This document shows positions 55,917 to 64,000 of a stretch of DNA of 64,000 bases, piece by piece (the first letter of the stretch is position 1; the number at the start of each line of letters is the position of its first letter). This DNA comes from JAJRPT01 sp965661945. GTDB lineage: Bacteria; Bacteroidota; Ignavibacteria; Kapaibacteriales; UBA2268. Position numbers and translations under genes: made by a program. The notes beneath the pieces are model-generated. The model was not told where the DNA came from. It saw only the letters and a program-made list of their open reading frames with translations, and made no database searches. Location: contig CBFIFP010000002.1 in assembly GCA_965661945.1 (NCBI GenBank), forward strand, positions 186,001 through 250,000, read 5' to 3'.

Positions 55917-56777
55917 ATGGATAAAGAAAAAAAAGATATTTTCGTTGCATTAATTCCAGCAATAATAATTGGAGTATTATTCTTAATTTCTTGGACTGAG
56001 AGAGATTTTGAATTAAAAGATGATTGGTATGCAGCTATTTCAATTGTAGATAGTGCAAGAGTGGTAAAAGACCCTAAACTCAAAAAAGAATATCTCGATA
56101 GAGGTGGAAAATGGCTTTTAGAGTTAAAAGAGCAATATCCTTTTCACGCAAAGTTAAGAATGTTTGTTGGGTATTATTACATTCAAGCTGGAAAATTTGA
56201 TGAAGCAATTGAAGAGTTAGAAGTAGCTATCGAAGATGGAAAAGGCGGTATTGTGAATCAAATAGAATATCAAGCTAGAGATTTACTAACTAATGCTGTT
56301 ATGACTAAAACTCAAATATTAATGCAAAAAAAGAATTTCAATGAAGCTATTGCAGTTATGAGAAACTCACTTCCTTATGCTCCTGAACACCCAAGTTATC
56401 TTGCTCATTTTGCTAATATATTTTCCCAAGCTAATATGGTTGATTCAACTCTTTTGTACTTCGAAAAAGTAATTAGAATTAATCCAAATTATGGGAATGT
56501 CAAAGAACAAGCTGCAAATATCTATTTTAGTTATGCAAATGCCTATGCAAAGCAGAATAATCCAACTCTTGCTTTTGATAAATATATTAGAGCAACTCAA
56601 CTTAATCCAAAAAATCCTCACTATTTTAATAATTTAGCTAATGTAGAATTGCAATTAGGTATGGTTGAAGATGCTATTTCACATTTTAAAACAGCAGTCA
56701 GTCTTGACCCCAATAATAATACTTTTAAAGGTAATTTAAAAATTGCTGAAGATAAATTAAAACAAGGAATACAATAA
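55917..56777 (+). CDS. Membrane-anchored TPR protein
   Basis: 286 residues. One N-terminal helix (IFVALIPAIIIGVLFLISW, about 8-26) anchors it. Residues about 65-280 hold five to six TPR units (FVGYYYIQAGKFDEAIEELEVA, PNYGNVKEQAANIYFSYANAYAKQ, NNLANVELQLGMVEDAISHF). It begins 5 bases after the PorZ-like gene and ends 4 bases before the dehydrogenase gene. Its role is unknown; a scaffold for T9SS or sugar synthesis is an inference from the neighbours. Confidence 0.88.
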   Translation: MDKEKKDIFVALIPAIIIGVLFLISWTERDFELKDDWYAAISIVDSARVVKDPKLKKEYLDRGGKWLLELKEQYPFHAKLRMFVGYYYIQAGKFDEAIEELEVAIEDGKGGIVNQIEYQARDLLTNAVMTKTQILMQKKNFNEAIAVMRNSLPYAPEHPSYLAHFANIFSQANMVDSTLLYFEKVIRINPNYGNVKEQAANIYFSYANAYAKQNNPTLAFDKYIRATQLNPKNPHYFNNLANVELQLGMVEDAISHFKTAVSLDPNNNTFKGNLKIAEDKLKQGIQ

Positions 56778-56781
56778 TATT

Positions 56782-57795
56782 ATGAATATTGCAGTAATTG
56801 GTTGTGGATACTGGGGTTCTCATATTTTAAGGAATTTTAATAATTCTGATTCTTGGAATTTAGTTTTAGCTTGTGATTTAGATGAAAAACAATTAAATAA
56901 AGCAAAAACATTATACCCTCAAATTGAAATAACCTCAAATCCTAATGATGTTTTTAATGATAAAAATATTGATGCTGTAGCAATTGCTACCCCTGTTTTT
57001 TCTCATTATGAATTAGCTAAAAAAAGTTTAGAAGCTGGCAAACACACTTGGGTTGAAAAGCCACTTACTTCTACTTCTGCTCAATCAGAAGAATTAATAA
57101 AATTAGCAGAAAAAAATAATCTTATTCTAAATGTAGACCATACTTATATTTATACTTCTGCTGTGCAGAAAATAAAAGAATTAATCTCCGATGGAACTTT
57201 AGGCGATATTCTTTATTTTGATAGCGTAAGAATTAATCTTGGTTTATTCCAGCATGACGTTAATGTTATATGGGATTTAGCTCCTCATGATATTGCGATT
57301 TTAGAGTATTGCGTAGGTAAAAAACCAATTAGTGTTAATGCTACAGGAAGTTGTATTGTTAAATACTCAAATAAAGATATTGAGAATATTGCATATTTAA
57401 CAATAAATTATGAAGACGGAAGTATAGCACATATTCACTCAAATTGGCTGTCTCCTATTAAAATAAGAAAGATTATTTTCGGTGGTAGTAATAAAATGCT
57501 TGTCTTTGATGATATGGAAAACGCAGAAAAAATAAAGATTTATGACTCTGGTGTTAAAATTGAAAATAAAGAAGATATATATGAATCATTAATTCAGTAT
57601 AGGATTGGTGATATGGTGTCACCTTCTATTTCTAATAAAGAAGCTTTAAAAGAAGAAGTTGAGCATTTTTATGATTCCATAAAAAATAATACTAAAACAA
57701 TAACTGATGGTGATATGGGTTTAAGAGTTGTGAAAATACTTGAAGCCGCAAATTTATCACTTGCCCAAAATGGTCAAACTATTCCTATAGTATGA
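56782..57795 (+). CDS. Gfo/Idh/MocA oxidoreductase, WbpB/WlbA-like
   Basis: 337 residues. The Rossmann start is IAVIGCGYWGSHILRNF, then VAIATPVFSHYELAKKSLEAGKHTWVEKPL with catalytic Lys93, and DLAPHDIAI with His169. The DLAPHD motif is typical of the WbpB/WlbA branch, which oxidises UDP-N-acetylglucosaminuronate at C3 in making diacetylated aminouronic acids. Such a sugar links A-LPS in T9SS bacteria. The exact substrate cannot be read, and other Gfo enzymes share the fold. It overlaps the FemAB-like gene by 4 bases (ATGA). Confidence 0.82.
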   Translation: MNIAVIGCGYWGSHILRNFNNSDSWNLVLACDLDEKQLNKAKTLYPQIEITSNPNDVFNDKNIDAVAIATPVFSHYELAKKSLEAGKHTWVEKPLTSTSAQSEELIKLAEKNNLILNVDHTYIYTSAVQKIKELISDGTLGDILYFDSVRINLGLFQHDVNVIWDLAPHDIAILEYCVGKKPISVNATGSCIVKYSNKDIENIAYLTINYEDGSIAHIHSNWLSPIKIRKIIFGGSNKMLVFDDMENAEKIKIYDSGVKIENKEDIYESLIQYRIGDMVSPSISNKEALKEEVEHFYDSIKNNTKTITDGDMGLRVVKILEAANLSLAQNGQTIPIV

Positions 57796-58796
57796 TTTCT
57801 ATTAAAATATATGATGATTCAGACTTTAATATTTATGAGAATTTTGTAAATTCTTCTATAAACGGAACTATTTTCCACCTTAGAAATTTTTTAGATTATC
57901 ATCCAAAAGATAGATTCAAAGACAATTCCTTATTAATTTATCAATTTGAAAAGTTAATTGCAGTTTTTCCAGCTGCACTTTTAAAAAAAAATGAGAATAA
58001 TATATTAAAATCCCATCCAGGATCTTCTTATGGAGGGCTTGTAGTCAAAGAAAACATAAGTTATGATTTAACTAATAAAATTTTTTCTAAAATTGAAGAG
58101 TATTGCACTAATAAAAATATTAATTTTATTGAATTTAGGCATAGTCCAAAAATATTTTTAAAGGAAAAACTTGATCAAATTGAGTTTTGTCTTGTAAGAA
58201 GAAATTATCAAAGAGAAGCAGAAGAATTATCAACCTTCTATGATTTAGATAAAATAAGATATATGAATGAAGAAGAATATTATAATAGCTATTCTAATTC
58301 GACATTTAGTAAAGTAAAGCAATGCATCAAAACCGCTAATAAAAATAACTTAATTCTTGATTTTGCTAAAAATGAAATCGAAGTAAAAAAATACTATGAA
58401 ATTCTGGAAAATAATTTAAAAAAATATGATGTAAAACCAGTTCATAACCTAGAGGAAATAAAAAAATTATTACTGCTATTTCCCGAAAGAGTAAAAATAC
58501 CAATTGTTAAATATAAAAATGAAATAATAGCTGGGTTTTTAATTTTCAATGTAAATTCTACTGGATGGCATATTTTTTATTCAAGTTTAGATTATAATTT
58601 TTCAAAACTAAAACCTATTCATTTTGGCATTTATAAACTTAAAAGATATTTAGCTGATATGTCATATTCATATTTAAATTATGGTATATCAACCGAAGAT
58701 TCAGGCAGGTATGTCAATGAATCATTGCTAAGTTTTAAAGAGAGTTTCAATGGTCAAGGTATTATCAGAACTTATTGGAAAAAAGAGTTAATGTAA
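57792..58796 (+). CDS. FemAB-like / GNAT-type acyltransferase
   Basis: 334 residues of the FemAB-related acetyltransferase group. It opens ISIKIYDDSDFNIYENFVNSS-like and carries IFHLRNFLDYHP, SHPGSSYGGLVV, and in the second lobe IPIVKYKNEIIAGFLIFNVNS and LNYGISTEDSGRYVNESL. Such proteins transfer amino-acyl or acyl groups to peptidoglycan precursors or sugars. With the dehydrogenase (ATGA overlap) it may acylate an amino sugar (inference). No signal peptide, so it is cytoplasmic. Confidence 0.82.
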   Translation: MISIKIYDDSDFNIYENFVNSSINGTIFHLRNFLDYHPKDRFKDNSLLIYQFEKLIAVFPAALLKKNENNILKSHPGSSYGGLVVKENISYDLTNKIFSKIEEYCTNKNINFIEFRHSPKIFLKEKLDQIEFCLVRRNYQREAEELSTFYDLDKIRYMNEEEYYNSYSNSTFSKVKQCIKTANKNNLILDFAKNEIEVKKYYEILENNLKKYDVKPVHNLEEIKKLLLLFPERVKIPIVKYKNEIIAGFLIFNVNSTGWHIFYSSLDYNFSKLKPIHFGIYKLKRYLADMSYSYLNYGISTEDSGRYVNESLLSFKESFNGQGIIRTYWKKELM

Positions 58797-58836
58797 GCAG
58801 TTAACTTTGTTTTAAATATTATAAAAAGTTAAGATT

Positions 58837-59889
58837 ATGGATGAAAAAATACTAATTGTGGGTGGTGGATTATCAGGGACTATTTTTGCCTGGCAATTGT
58901 ATTTTAATAATATTGATTTTGTTTTGATTAATCAAGAAAGAGAATATACATCTTCAAAAATTGCTGCTGGAATATATAATCCGATTGTATTTAAAAGATT
59001 TATTTGCTCATGGCAAGCAGACTTATTAATTCCTTACTTAGATGAATTTTATACTAAAATTGAAGAAGAATTAAAGGGTAAGTTTCATTATAAAATTGAT
59101 ATTTATAAATGCTTTACTAATAATGATGAGATTAATTTATGGAAAAAAAAGTCAGCTGATTTTCCTAATCTATTGTATATGGATAATAATATTATTGAAA
59201 GTAATAGTGATAAAAATCTTTTGAGCATTAAAAATACTATTGGTTTTGGAGTAGTAAAAAACTCTGGTTATATAGAAACAAAGGACTTCTTGGAATTGAG
59301 TCATAAATTTTTTTCTGTTAAGAATATATTAAGAAATTATAAAGAAAAATATAATTACATTAATTACAATGAAGAAAATTCATTTTTAGAATTTTCAAAA
59401 ATAATTTTTGCAGAAGGATATTACGGCGAAGAAAACCCATTTTTTCCAGATTTAAGATATAATTTCGCAAAAGGCGAATTATTAGAAGTTGAAATAGAAG
59501 ATTTTGATGTTAATTTTATCATTAGTAAAAACTTATTTATTTTTCCAAAAGGAAATAATAGATTTTTAATCGGCTCTACTTTTGATTGGACTTTTGAAGA
59601 TGAAAATCCAACAGAAATTAAAAAAAATGAATTAATAATGTCTCTGGAAAAAATAATTAACAAAAAATATAGAATTATTGAGCAAAGAGCAGGAATAAGA
59701 CCAGCAACATTTGACCGCAGACCATTTATAGGAAATTCAGAACTGAATCCTAACTGTTATATATTTAATGGAATGGGAGCAAAAGCTGTTTTACTTGCGC
59801 CATATTGCTCTTCAATATTATTTAATAATATCTTTAATGGCAAAGATATACCTTCAGAAATAAATGTAAAAAGAGGAAAAAAGAAATAA
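58837..59889 (+). CDS. FAD-dependent oxidoreductase (DAO family)
   Basis: 350 residues. The N-terminal dinucleotide fold KILIVGGGLSGTIFAWQL (GGGLSG at residues 9-14) binds FAD; the second half has EQRAGIRPATFDRRPFIG and IFNGMGAKAVLLAP, the DAO-family C-terminal FAD contacts. Substrate unknown. It lies 40 bases after the FemAB-like gene, so it may be the last gene of that run, but its link to that pathway is uncertain. Confidence 0.88.
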   Translation: MDEKILIVGGGLSGTIFAWQLYFNNIDFVLINQEREYTSSKIAAGIYNPIVFKRFICSWQADLLIPYLDEFYTKIEEELKGKFHYKIDIYKCFTNNDEINLWKKKSADFPNLLYMDNNIIESNSDKNLLSIKNTIGFGVVKNSGYIETKDFLELSHKFFSVKNILRNYKEKYNYINYNEENSFLEFSKIIFAEGYYGEENPFFPDLRYNFAKGELLEVEIEDFDVNFIISKNLFIFPKGNNRFLIGSTFDWTFEDENPTEIKKNELIMSLEKIINKKYRIIEQRAGIRPATFDRRPFIGNSELNPNCYIFNGMGAKAVLLAPYCSSILFNNIFNGKDIPSEINVKRGKKK

Positions 59890-59942
59890 AAGTATATAAC
59901 TTTTAAGTATAAAAATGTGTTACAAGATATGAATAATATTAA

Positions 59943-60812
59943 TCAATCATTCAACCTTATCATTACTGGACAATGGTCTGAAATCATATCTGCTTTTTGA
60001 TTTAGAAAAATACTAAATATATCAAAGACATAAGCGGATGATGGTTGATAATGATTAAATAAATCATCTGATAAAATAATATGATCAATAACATCCCAAA
60101 ATTCATTTTTACAGCTTGCTAAGTACTTTGTAGGAAATTTAAAATTTGAGTCTAAAAGTAATATGTTTGATTCTTCTTCTCTGATTGGATTATCATTAAA
60201 ATCACCAAGAACAATAACTTTATTATTAATATTATTATTTATGATAGAATCTTTAAAATTAACTATTTCAATAGATTGTAAGCGTCTTAGCATATATGAG
60301 CGTTCTTTTTTCTCATCAGTATTATCATAACCCGAAGTAGATTTTAAATGTACATTTAAAATATGGATATCTAATTTACCATGTTTTAGTCTAACAACAG
60401 AACCTGGTCTTGTGGTTTGCTTTTCAACATTAATTCCCTCATAATTCCCTAAATCTTCAACATTTAGATATTTTTTGAATATAAAGCAAGTATTCAAACT
60501 TGATGAATGAGATTTATTAAAAATATAAGTCCAATCAGGAAGATATTTTAAAACACGTAATAATGAATTTTCATTTTCAATTTCTTGTAATCCAAAAAAC
60601 TCAACGCCAGTTTTTTTAATAACTTCCGCGATATTTTTATAATCTTCTTCAACTCTTGGTTTTCTGTCGTTATTTCCCTCTCCTAACCACTCAATATTAA
60701 ATGTACCTAAAAGAAGTATTTTATCATTATCATCATAAATATTTTCTTGAGTTTTAGATGTTTCAGTACATGATATTAAGATTAACAGTAGAATTATGCT
60801 GATTATTTTCAT
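59943..60812 (-). CDS. Endonuclease/exonuclease/phosphatase family lipoprotein
   Basis: 289 residues with a lipobox (LLLILISC, Cys15). The EEP catalytic set is present: GTFNIEWLG (Asn), FFGLQEIEN (Glu, metal), NVHLKS (His/Lys), VLGDFNDNP (Asp and Asn) and MISDHCPVMI (Asp-His). This fold cleaves phosphodiesters of DNA, RNA, lipid or inositol phosphates. The substrate here is unknown, but the lipid anchor puts it in the envelope. It is divergent from rarA across 44 bases. Confidence 0.88.
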   Translation of the reverse strand: MKIISIILLLILISCTETSKTQENIYDDNDKILLLGTFNIEWLGEGNNDRKPRVEEDYKNIAEVIKKTGVEFFGLQEIENENSLLRVLKYLPDWTYIFNKSHSSSLNTCFIFKKYLNVEDLGNYEGINVEKQTTRPGSVVRLKHGKLDIHILNVHLKSTSGYDNTDEKKERSYMLRRLQSIEIVNFKDSIINNNINNKVIVLGDFNDNPIREEESNILLLDSNFKFPTKYLASCKNEFWDVIDHIILSDDLFNHYQPSSAYVFDIFSIFLNQKADMISDHCPVMIRLND

Positions 60813-60856
60813 AAAAATTTATAAATTAGTGTTTTAAAAAAAACTAATTTAACAAA

Positions 60857-62152
60857 ATGGAATTATTTCAAACAAAAGAAAGTAAAAATAATTTTCGACC
60901 ATTAGCAGAAAGAATGAGACCTCATACTATAGAGGAACTTGAAGGACAAGACCATATCTTGGGTAAGGAAGGGGCTTTGACCTCTTTTTTAGAAGAAAAT
61001 TATCTGCCTTCTATTATCTTATGGGGACCTCCGGGAACTGGAAAAACTACTATAGCAAATTTGCTCTCAAATAAATTAGAAGCAGATTTTATAAAACTTT
61101 CTGCAATAGAAAGTGGTGTTAAAGAAATTCGTAATGTAATTGAAAAATCAAAATATAATCTAAAAAATGACAAAAAGACTATTCTTTTTATAGATGAAAT
61201 TCATAGATTTAATAAATCTCAACAAGATGCATTACTTCATTCAGTAGAGGATGGCAGTGTGATTTTAATTGGAGCAACTACTGAAAATCCTTCTTTTGAA
61301 GTAAATTCAGCACTAATAAGTAGATGTAGAGTGTTTAAATTAAATGAATTAAGTAATGATAAAATAAAATCTATTATATTAAGTTCTTTATCTAAAGATG
61401 AATATCTAAAAAAATTGAATGTAAGTATAAAAGATTTAGATACCTTAGTAGATTTATCAGGTGGAGATGCCAGAACTGCATTAAATATTTTAGAATCATT
61501 AGTAAAATCAAAAGGTAAAGGCGATATTGTAATAACCAGAAATGACATTGAACGGATAATACAAAAAAAGATAACTAAATATGATAAAGATGGTGAAAAT
61601 CATTATGATACAATTTCGGCATTTATTAAATCTATGAGAGGATCAGATCCAGATGCCGCCATATTTTGGTTAGCAAAAATGATAGATGCAGGAGAAGACC
61701 CCAAGTTTATTGCAAGAAGAATGTTAATATTTGCTTCTGAAGATATTGGAAACGCCGACCCCTTTGCCCTTGTTTTAGCAAATAATATCTTTGATGCAGT
61801 TAGTAAAATAGGAATGCCAGAGTCAAGGATTATTTTAGCTCAAGGAGTTACTTATCTTGCAAGTACTGATAAATCTAATGCATCATATCTAGCAATAGAC
61901 GAGGCTTTAATGGACATAAAAAATGGTATAAATACAAATGTTCCTTTACATTTACGAAATGCACCAACAAAATTGATGAAGAATGAGAATTATGGCTTAG
62001 AATACAAATATCCTCACGATTATGATGATAGTTTTGTTGAGGAAAATTATTTACCAAAAGGAATTAAAAAACAATATTATTTACCAAAAGGATTAGGTAG
62101 GGAAGGAAAAATTAAAAATAAATTAGAAAAACTTTGGACAAATATTAAATGA
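60857..62152 (+). CDS. rarA: Replication-associated recombination protein A (AAA+ ATPase)
   Basis: A 431-residue clamp-loader-like ATPase of the RarA/MgsA/WRNIP1 family, acting at stalled replication forks. Walker A is GPPGTGKT (57-64), Walker B FIDEIHRF with Asp113-Glu114, sensor 1 IGATTENPSFEVN, and sensor 2 SGGDARTALNILE. The C-terminal tetramerisation domain (YDTISAFIKSMRGSDPDAA ... ARRMLIFASEDIGNADP) is family-specific. The C-terminus carries two YLPKG-type repeats, normal for this end. Confidence 0.95.
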   Translation: MELFQTKESKNNFRPLAERMRPHTIEELEGQDHILGKEGALTSFLEENYLPSIILWGPPGTGKTTIANLLSNKLEADFIKLSAIESGVKEIRNVIEKSKYNLKNDKKTILFIDEIHRFNKSQQDALLHSVEDGSVILIGATTENPSFEVNSALISRCRVFKLNELSNDKIKSIILSSLSKDEYLKKLNVSIKDLDTLVDLSGGDARTALNILESLVKSKGKGDIVITRNDIERIIQKKITKYDKDGENHYDTISAFIKSMRGSDPDAAIFWLAKMIDAGEDPKFIARRMLIFASEDIGNADPFALVLANNIFDAVSKIGMPESRIILAQGVTYLASTDKSNASYLAIDEALMDIKNGINTNVPLHLRNAPTKLMKNENYGLEYKYPHDYDDSFVEENYLPKGIKKQYYLPKGLGREGKIKNKLEKLWTNIK

Positions 62153-62500
62153 ATTAAATTCAATAAATATCCGATATTTTAGCAATATAGATAAAATCAA
62201 TATTATAAGCAATGTTATTGATAAATAATATCAAATCTATTAATTAGTTAATTTATATACTATATATAATAGTAGCAAATGTAAATATAAGGTAATATCA
62301 AAAAAAAGTTTACATTTCTGTGAGATATCTGGAGGGTTTGTGTGTTTATGTTAACAGAAGAATAAACAAAAATTAAAAAAAGTTTTTTTAAAATTAAAAA
62401 AAATAATTTTTAAAAAAATAATTTGGAATATTTAATATTTTAGGTTAAATTGAATTCTATTTAAATAAAATTTCAAGAAAAATATTTCAAAAAAGTAAAA
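62153..62500. other. AT-rich intergenic region with one inverted repeat
   Basis: 348 bases without a credible gene. It holds the inverted repeat at 62277-62317 and several A- and T-runs up to nine bases. An ATG near 62348 gives only a five-codon frame. Confidence 0.55.
62277..62317 (+). repeat. 9-bp inverted repeat with 23-base gap
   Basis: AAATGTAAA at 62277-62285 pairs exactly with TTTACATTT at 62309-62317. No T tract follows, so it is not a terminator; it could be a protein site. Function unknown. Confidence 0.5.
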
Positions 62501-64000
62501 ATGAACCTTAAAGATTCGAAGATTTTAATATTAGGTGGCTGGGGATTAGTTGGTGGTGCAATAGCAAAAAAGTTAATTGGGTTTGGAGTAAGTGAATTAG
62601 TTATAAGTTCTTTAAAGCAATACGAGGCGGAAGAATCAATAACAAGTTTGAAAGAAGAATTTGGAGAAAGAACGCCTAAACTAACAGCAGAGTGGGGTAA
62701 TTTATTTACTCGCTCCGAGTGGAAAGATATAAGTTATGCAGAGCTATTGAGCGATTCTAAAACAAGAATGCAGATTATTCAAGATACATTTTTAGATTTA
62801 GATGATAATATTAAAGAAAGTTCTTTTCTGTATCAATTAATAACAAAACATAAACCAGATTTGGTAATTGATTGTATCAATACAGCTACTGGTATAGCAT
62901 ATTTAGATATTTACAATAGTTCTTTAACAGTTATAAATGACCTTAAAAATGATATTCTCGATAAAGATAATATTGAGAAATTGATGGCAAGTACTTATGT
63001 TCCTCAACTTATTAGACATATTCAAATTTTAGGTGAAGCTTTATCAACTTCAAGTTCTAAAATGTATATCAAAGTAGGAACAAGTGGAACTGGTGGTATG
63101 GGATTAAACATTCCTTACACACATAGTGAGGATAAGCCATCAAGAGTTTTAATGTCCAAAAATGCAGTTGCAGGGGCTCAAAGTTTACTTATGTATTTAA
63201 TGGCAAGAACGCCAAACTCTACTATAGTAAAAGAAATTAAGCCGGCTGCTACTATTGCATGGAAAAAAATCGCATTTGATACAGTTAAAAAAGGTGGAAA
63301 GCCAGTAAGATTGTACGATATGCAAGTAGAAAATGCTTTGCCTATTAATGGTGTTTTTGATTTTAATAATTCTGATGGTGTCGTGGATACAAAAGAAGAT
63401 TTAAAATCAGTATTCATTGATACAGGTGAAAATGGTATCTTCTCAAAATTTGAATTTGAAACAATTAGTTCTCTAGGGCAAATGGAGATTGTTACTCCAG
63501 AAGAAATAGCAGATTACTTAATATTTGAAGCACAAGGTGGAAATACCGGAAAGGATATTATTCAAGGACTTGATGCTTTTTCTCTAGGACCAACATATAG
63601 AGGTGGTTTTTTAAGAAATAAAGCAATGCAAATATTAGATAAACTTGAAGAGGAAAATGGTGTAGAAGGTGTTGCTTTCGAACTACTCGGACCTCCAAGA
63701 TTATCAAAATTGCTTTTTGAAGCTCAATTATTGAAATTAATTTATAGTGATTTTAACTCATTCTTAAATGATTCGGTATTGGATACGAAAAATAAAATGG
63801 TTAATCTTATAAATGAAAACACTAAATTAAGAAGTCAAATACTTTCAATTGGTTTACCAATTTTAATTAATGAAGAAAAGTTCTTAAAAGGAAGTTTTGT
63901 TAAAGTACCGGTTAAAAAACCTGGACACACTTATGAGTTTTCTATTGAAAACGTTGATAAGTGGTGTAATCAAGGGTGGATTGATTTAAGAGAATCTAAC
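62501..64000 (+). CDS. NAD(P)-binding Rossmann-fold protein (3' end outside window)
   Basis: The frame is open from ATG at 62501 to the window end (500 codons so far). The N-terminus DSKILILGGWGLVGGAIAKKL is a nucleotide-binding GGxGxxG loop, as in extended short-chain dehydrogenases. CINTATGIAYLD and VKVGTSGTGGMGLNIPYTHSEDKPSR follow, then AVAGAQSLLMYLMAR. The Tyr and following region are not the classic YxxxK pattern, so the catalytic type is unclear. I do not recognise a named family at this length. The gene is not preceded by a close neighbour. Confidence 0.82.
   Translation, partial: MNLKDSKILILGGWGLVGGAIAKKLIGFGVSELVISSLKQYEAEESITSLKEEFGERTPKLTAEWGNLFTRSEWKDISYAELLSDSKTRMQIIQDTFLDLDDNIKESSFLYQLITKHKPDLVIDCINTATGIAYLDIYNSSLTVINDLKNDILDKDNIEKLMASTYVPQLIRHIQILGEALSTSSSKMYIKVGTSGTGGMGLNIPYTHSEDKPSRVLMSKNAVAGAQSLLMYLMARTPNSTIVKEIKPAATIAWKKIAFDTVKKGGKPVRLYDMQVENALPINGVFDFNNSDGVVDTKEDLKSVFIDTGENGIFSKFEFETISSLGQMEIVTPEEIADYLIFEAQGGNTGKDIIQGLDAFSLGPTYRGGFLRNKAMQILDKLEEENGVEGVAFELLGPPRLSKLLFEAQLLKLIYSDFNSFLNDSVLDTKNKMVNLINENTKLRSQILSIGLPILINEEKFLKGSFVKVPVKKPGHTYEFSIENVDKWCNQGWIDLRESN

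Noticed and set aside
1..64000. tRNA, rRNA and riboswitch genes
   Set aside because: I looked at the intergenic stretches longer than about 150 bases and saw no cloverleaf, rRNA segment or recognisable riboswitch; a covariance-model search would be decisive.

Overview
The window is a very AT-rich stretch of bacterial chromosome (estimated by eye at around 30% G+C). Several surface proteins carry type IX secretion (T9SS) C-terminal sorting domains, a PorZ-like double propeller is present, lipoproteins are common, and promoters of the form TTTG-N19/20-TAnnTTTG can be seen. This places the organism in the Bacteroidota/Chlorobiota (FCB) group. It respires aerobically (aa3-type oxidase, heme A pathway) and is probably Gram-negative (lipoproteins, heptosyltransferase-like GT9, outer-membrane barrel). 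I cannot name genus or species.

Layout. 1-4.7 kb: the end of a cytochrome c oxidase operon in the order subunit I-III-IV-II, then heme O synthase and a membrane protein with a C-terminal cytochrome c domain. 4.8-8.7 kb: a large SBBP-repeat T9SS surface protein. 8.8-14.3 kb: QueC, a BatA-like vWA membrane protein, two small envelope proteins and AsnS. 14.5-23.2 kb: a roughly 2,890-codon repeat adhesin broken by an in-frame TAG and a one-base loss. 23.2-26.5 kb: four small minus-strand genes and a ferric-iron binding lipoprotein. 26.6-29.3 kb: a tightly coupled trio of unrecognised secreted proteins, two of them damaged. 29.6-35.1 kb: GT9 glycosyltransferase, STAS protein, RsmG, a lipoprotein and a multi-PAS histidine kinase. 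35.2-41.7 kb: S9A peptidase, Crp/Fnr regulator, alpha/beta hydrolase, NAPE-PLD-like hydrolase and a decayed POT transporter. 41.9-50.0 kb: GH18 chitinase, fused E1 dehydrogenase, a lipoprotein/barrel pair and a frameshifted TPR-adenylate cyclase. 50.1-53.6 kb: rpmI-rplT, pheS, aat, ribH. 53.6-59.9 kb: PorZ-like protein, TPR protein, WbpB/WlbA-like sugar dehydrogenase, FemAB-like acyltransferase and FAD oxidoreductase. 59.9-64 kb: EEP hydrolase, RarA and a partial Rossmann-fold protein.

Three themes stand out. First, lesions (four one-base losses, four in-frame stops and one 5' truncation) fall only in accessory genes; every housekeeping gene is intact. That argues for real gene decay, although three of the four losses lie in homopolymers and need a read-level check. 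Second, intergenic regions repeatedly carry short perfect or near-perfect tandem duplications (11-21 bp, 2-3 copies), some touching promoters. Third, the PorZ-like gene sits in one run with a WbpB/WlbA-like dehydrogenase and a FemAB-like transferase, a context that suggests T9SS cargo is anchored to a special surface sugar, as known for A-LPS.
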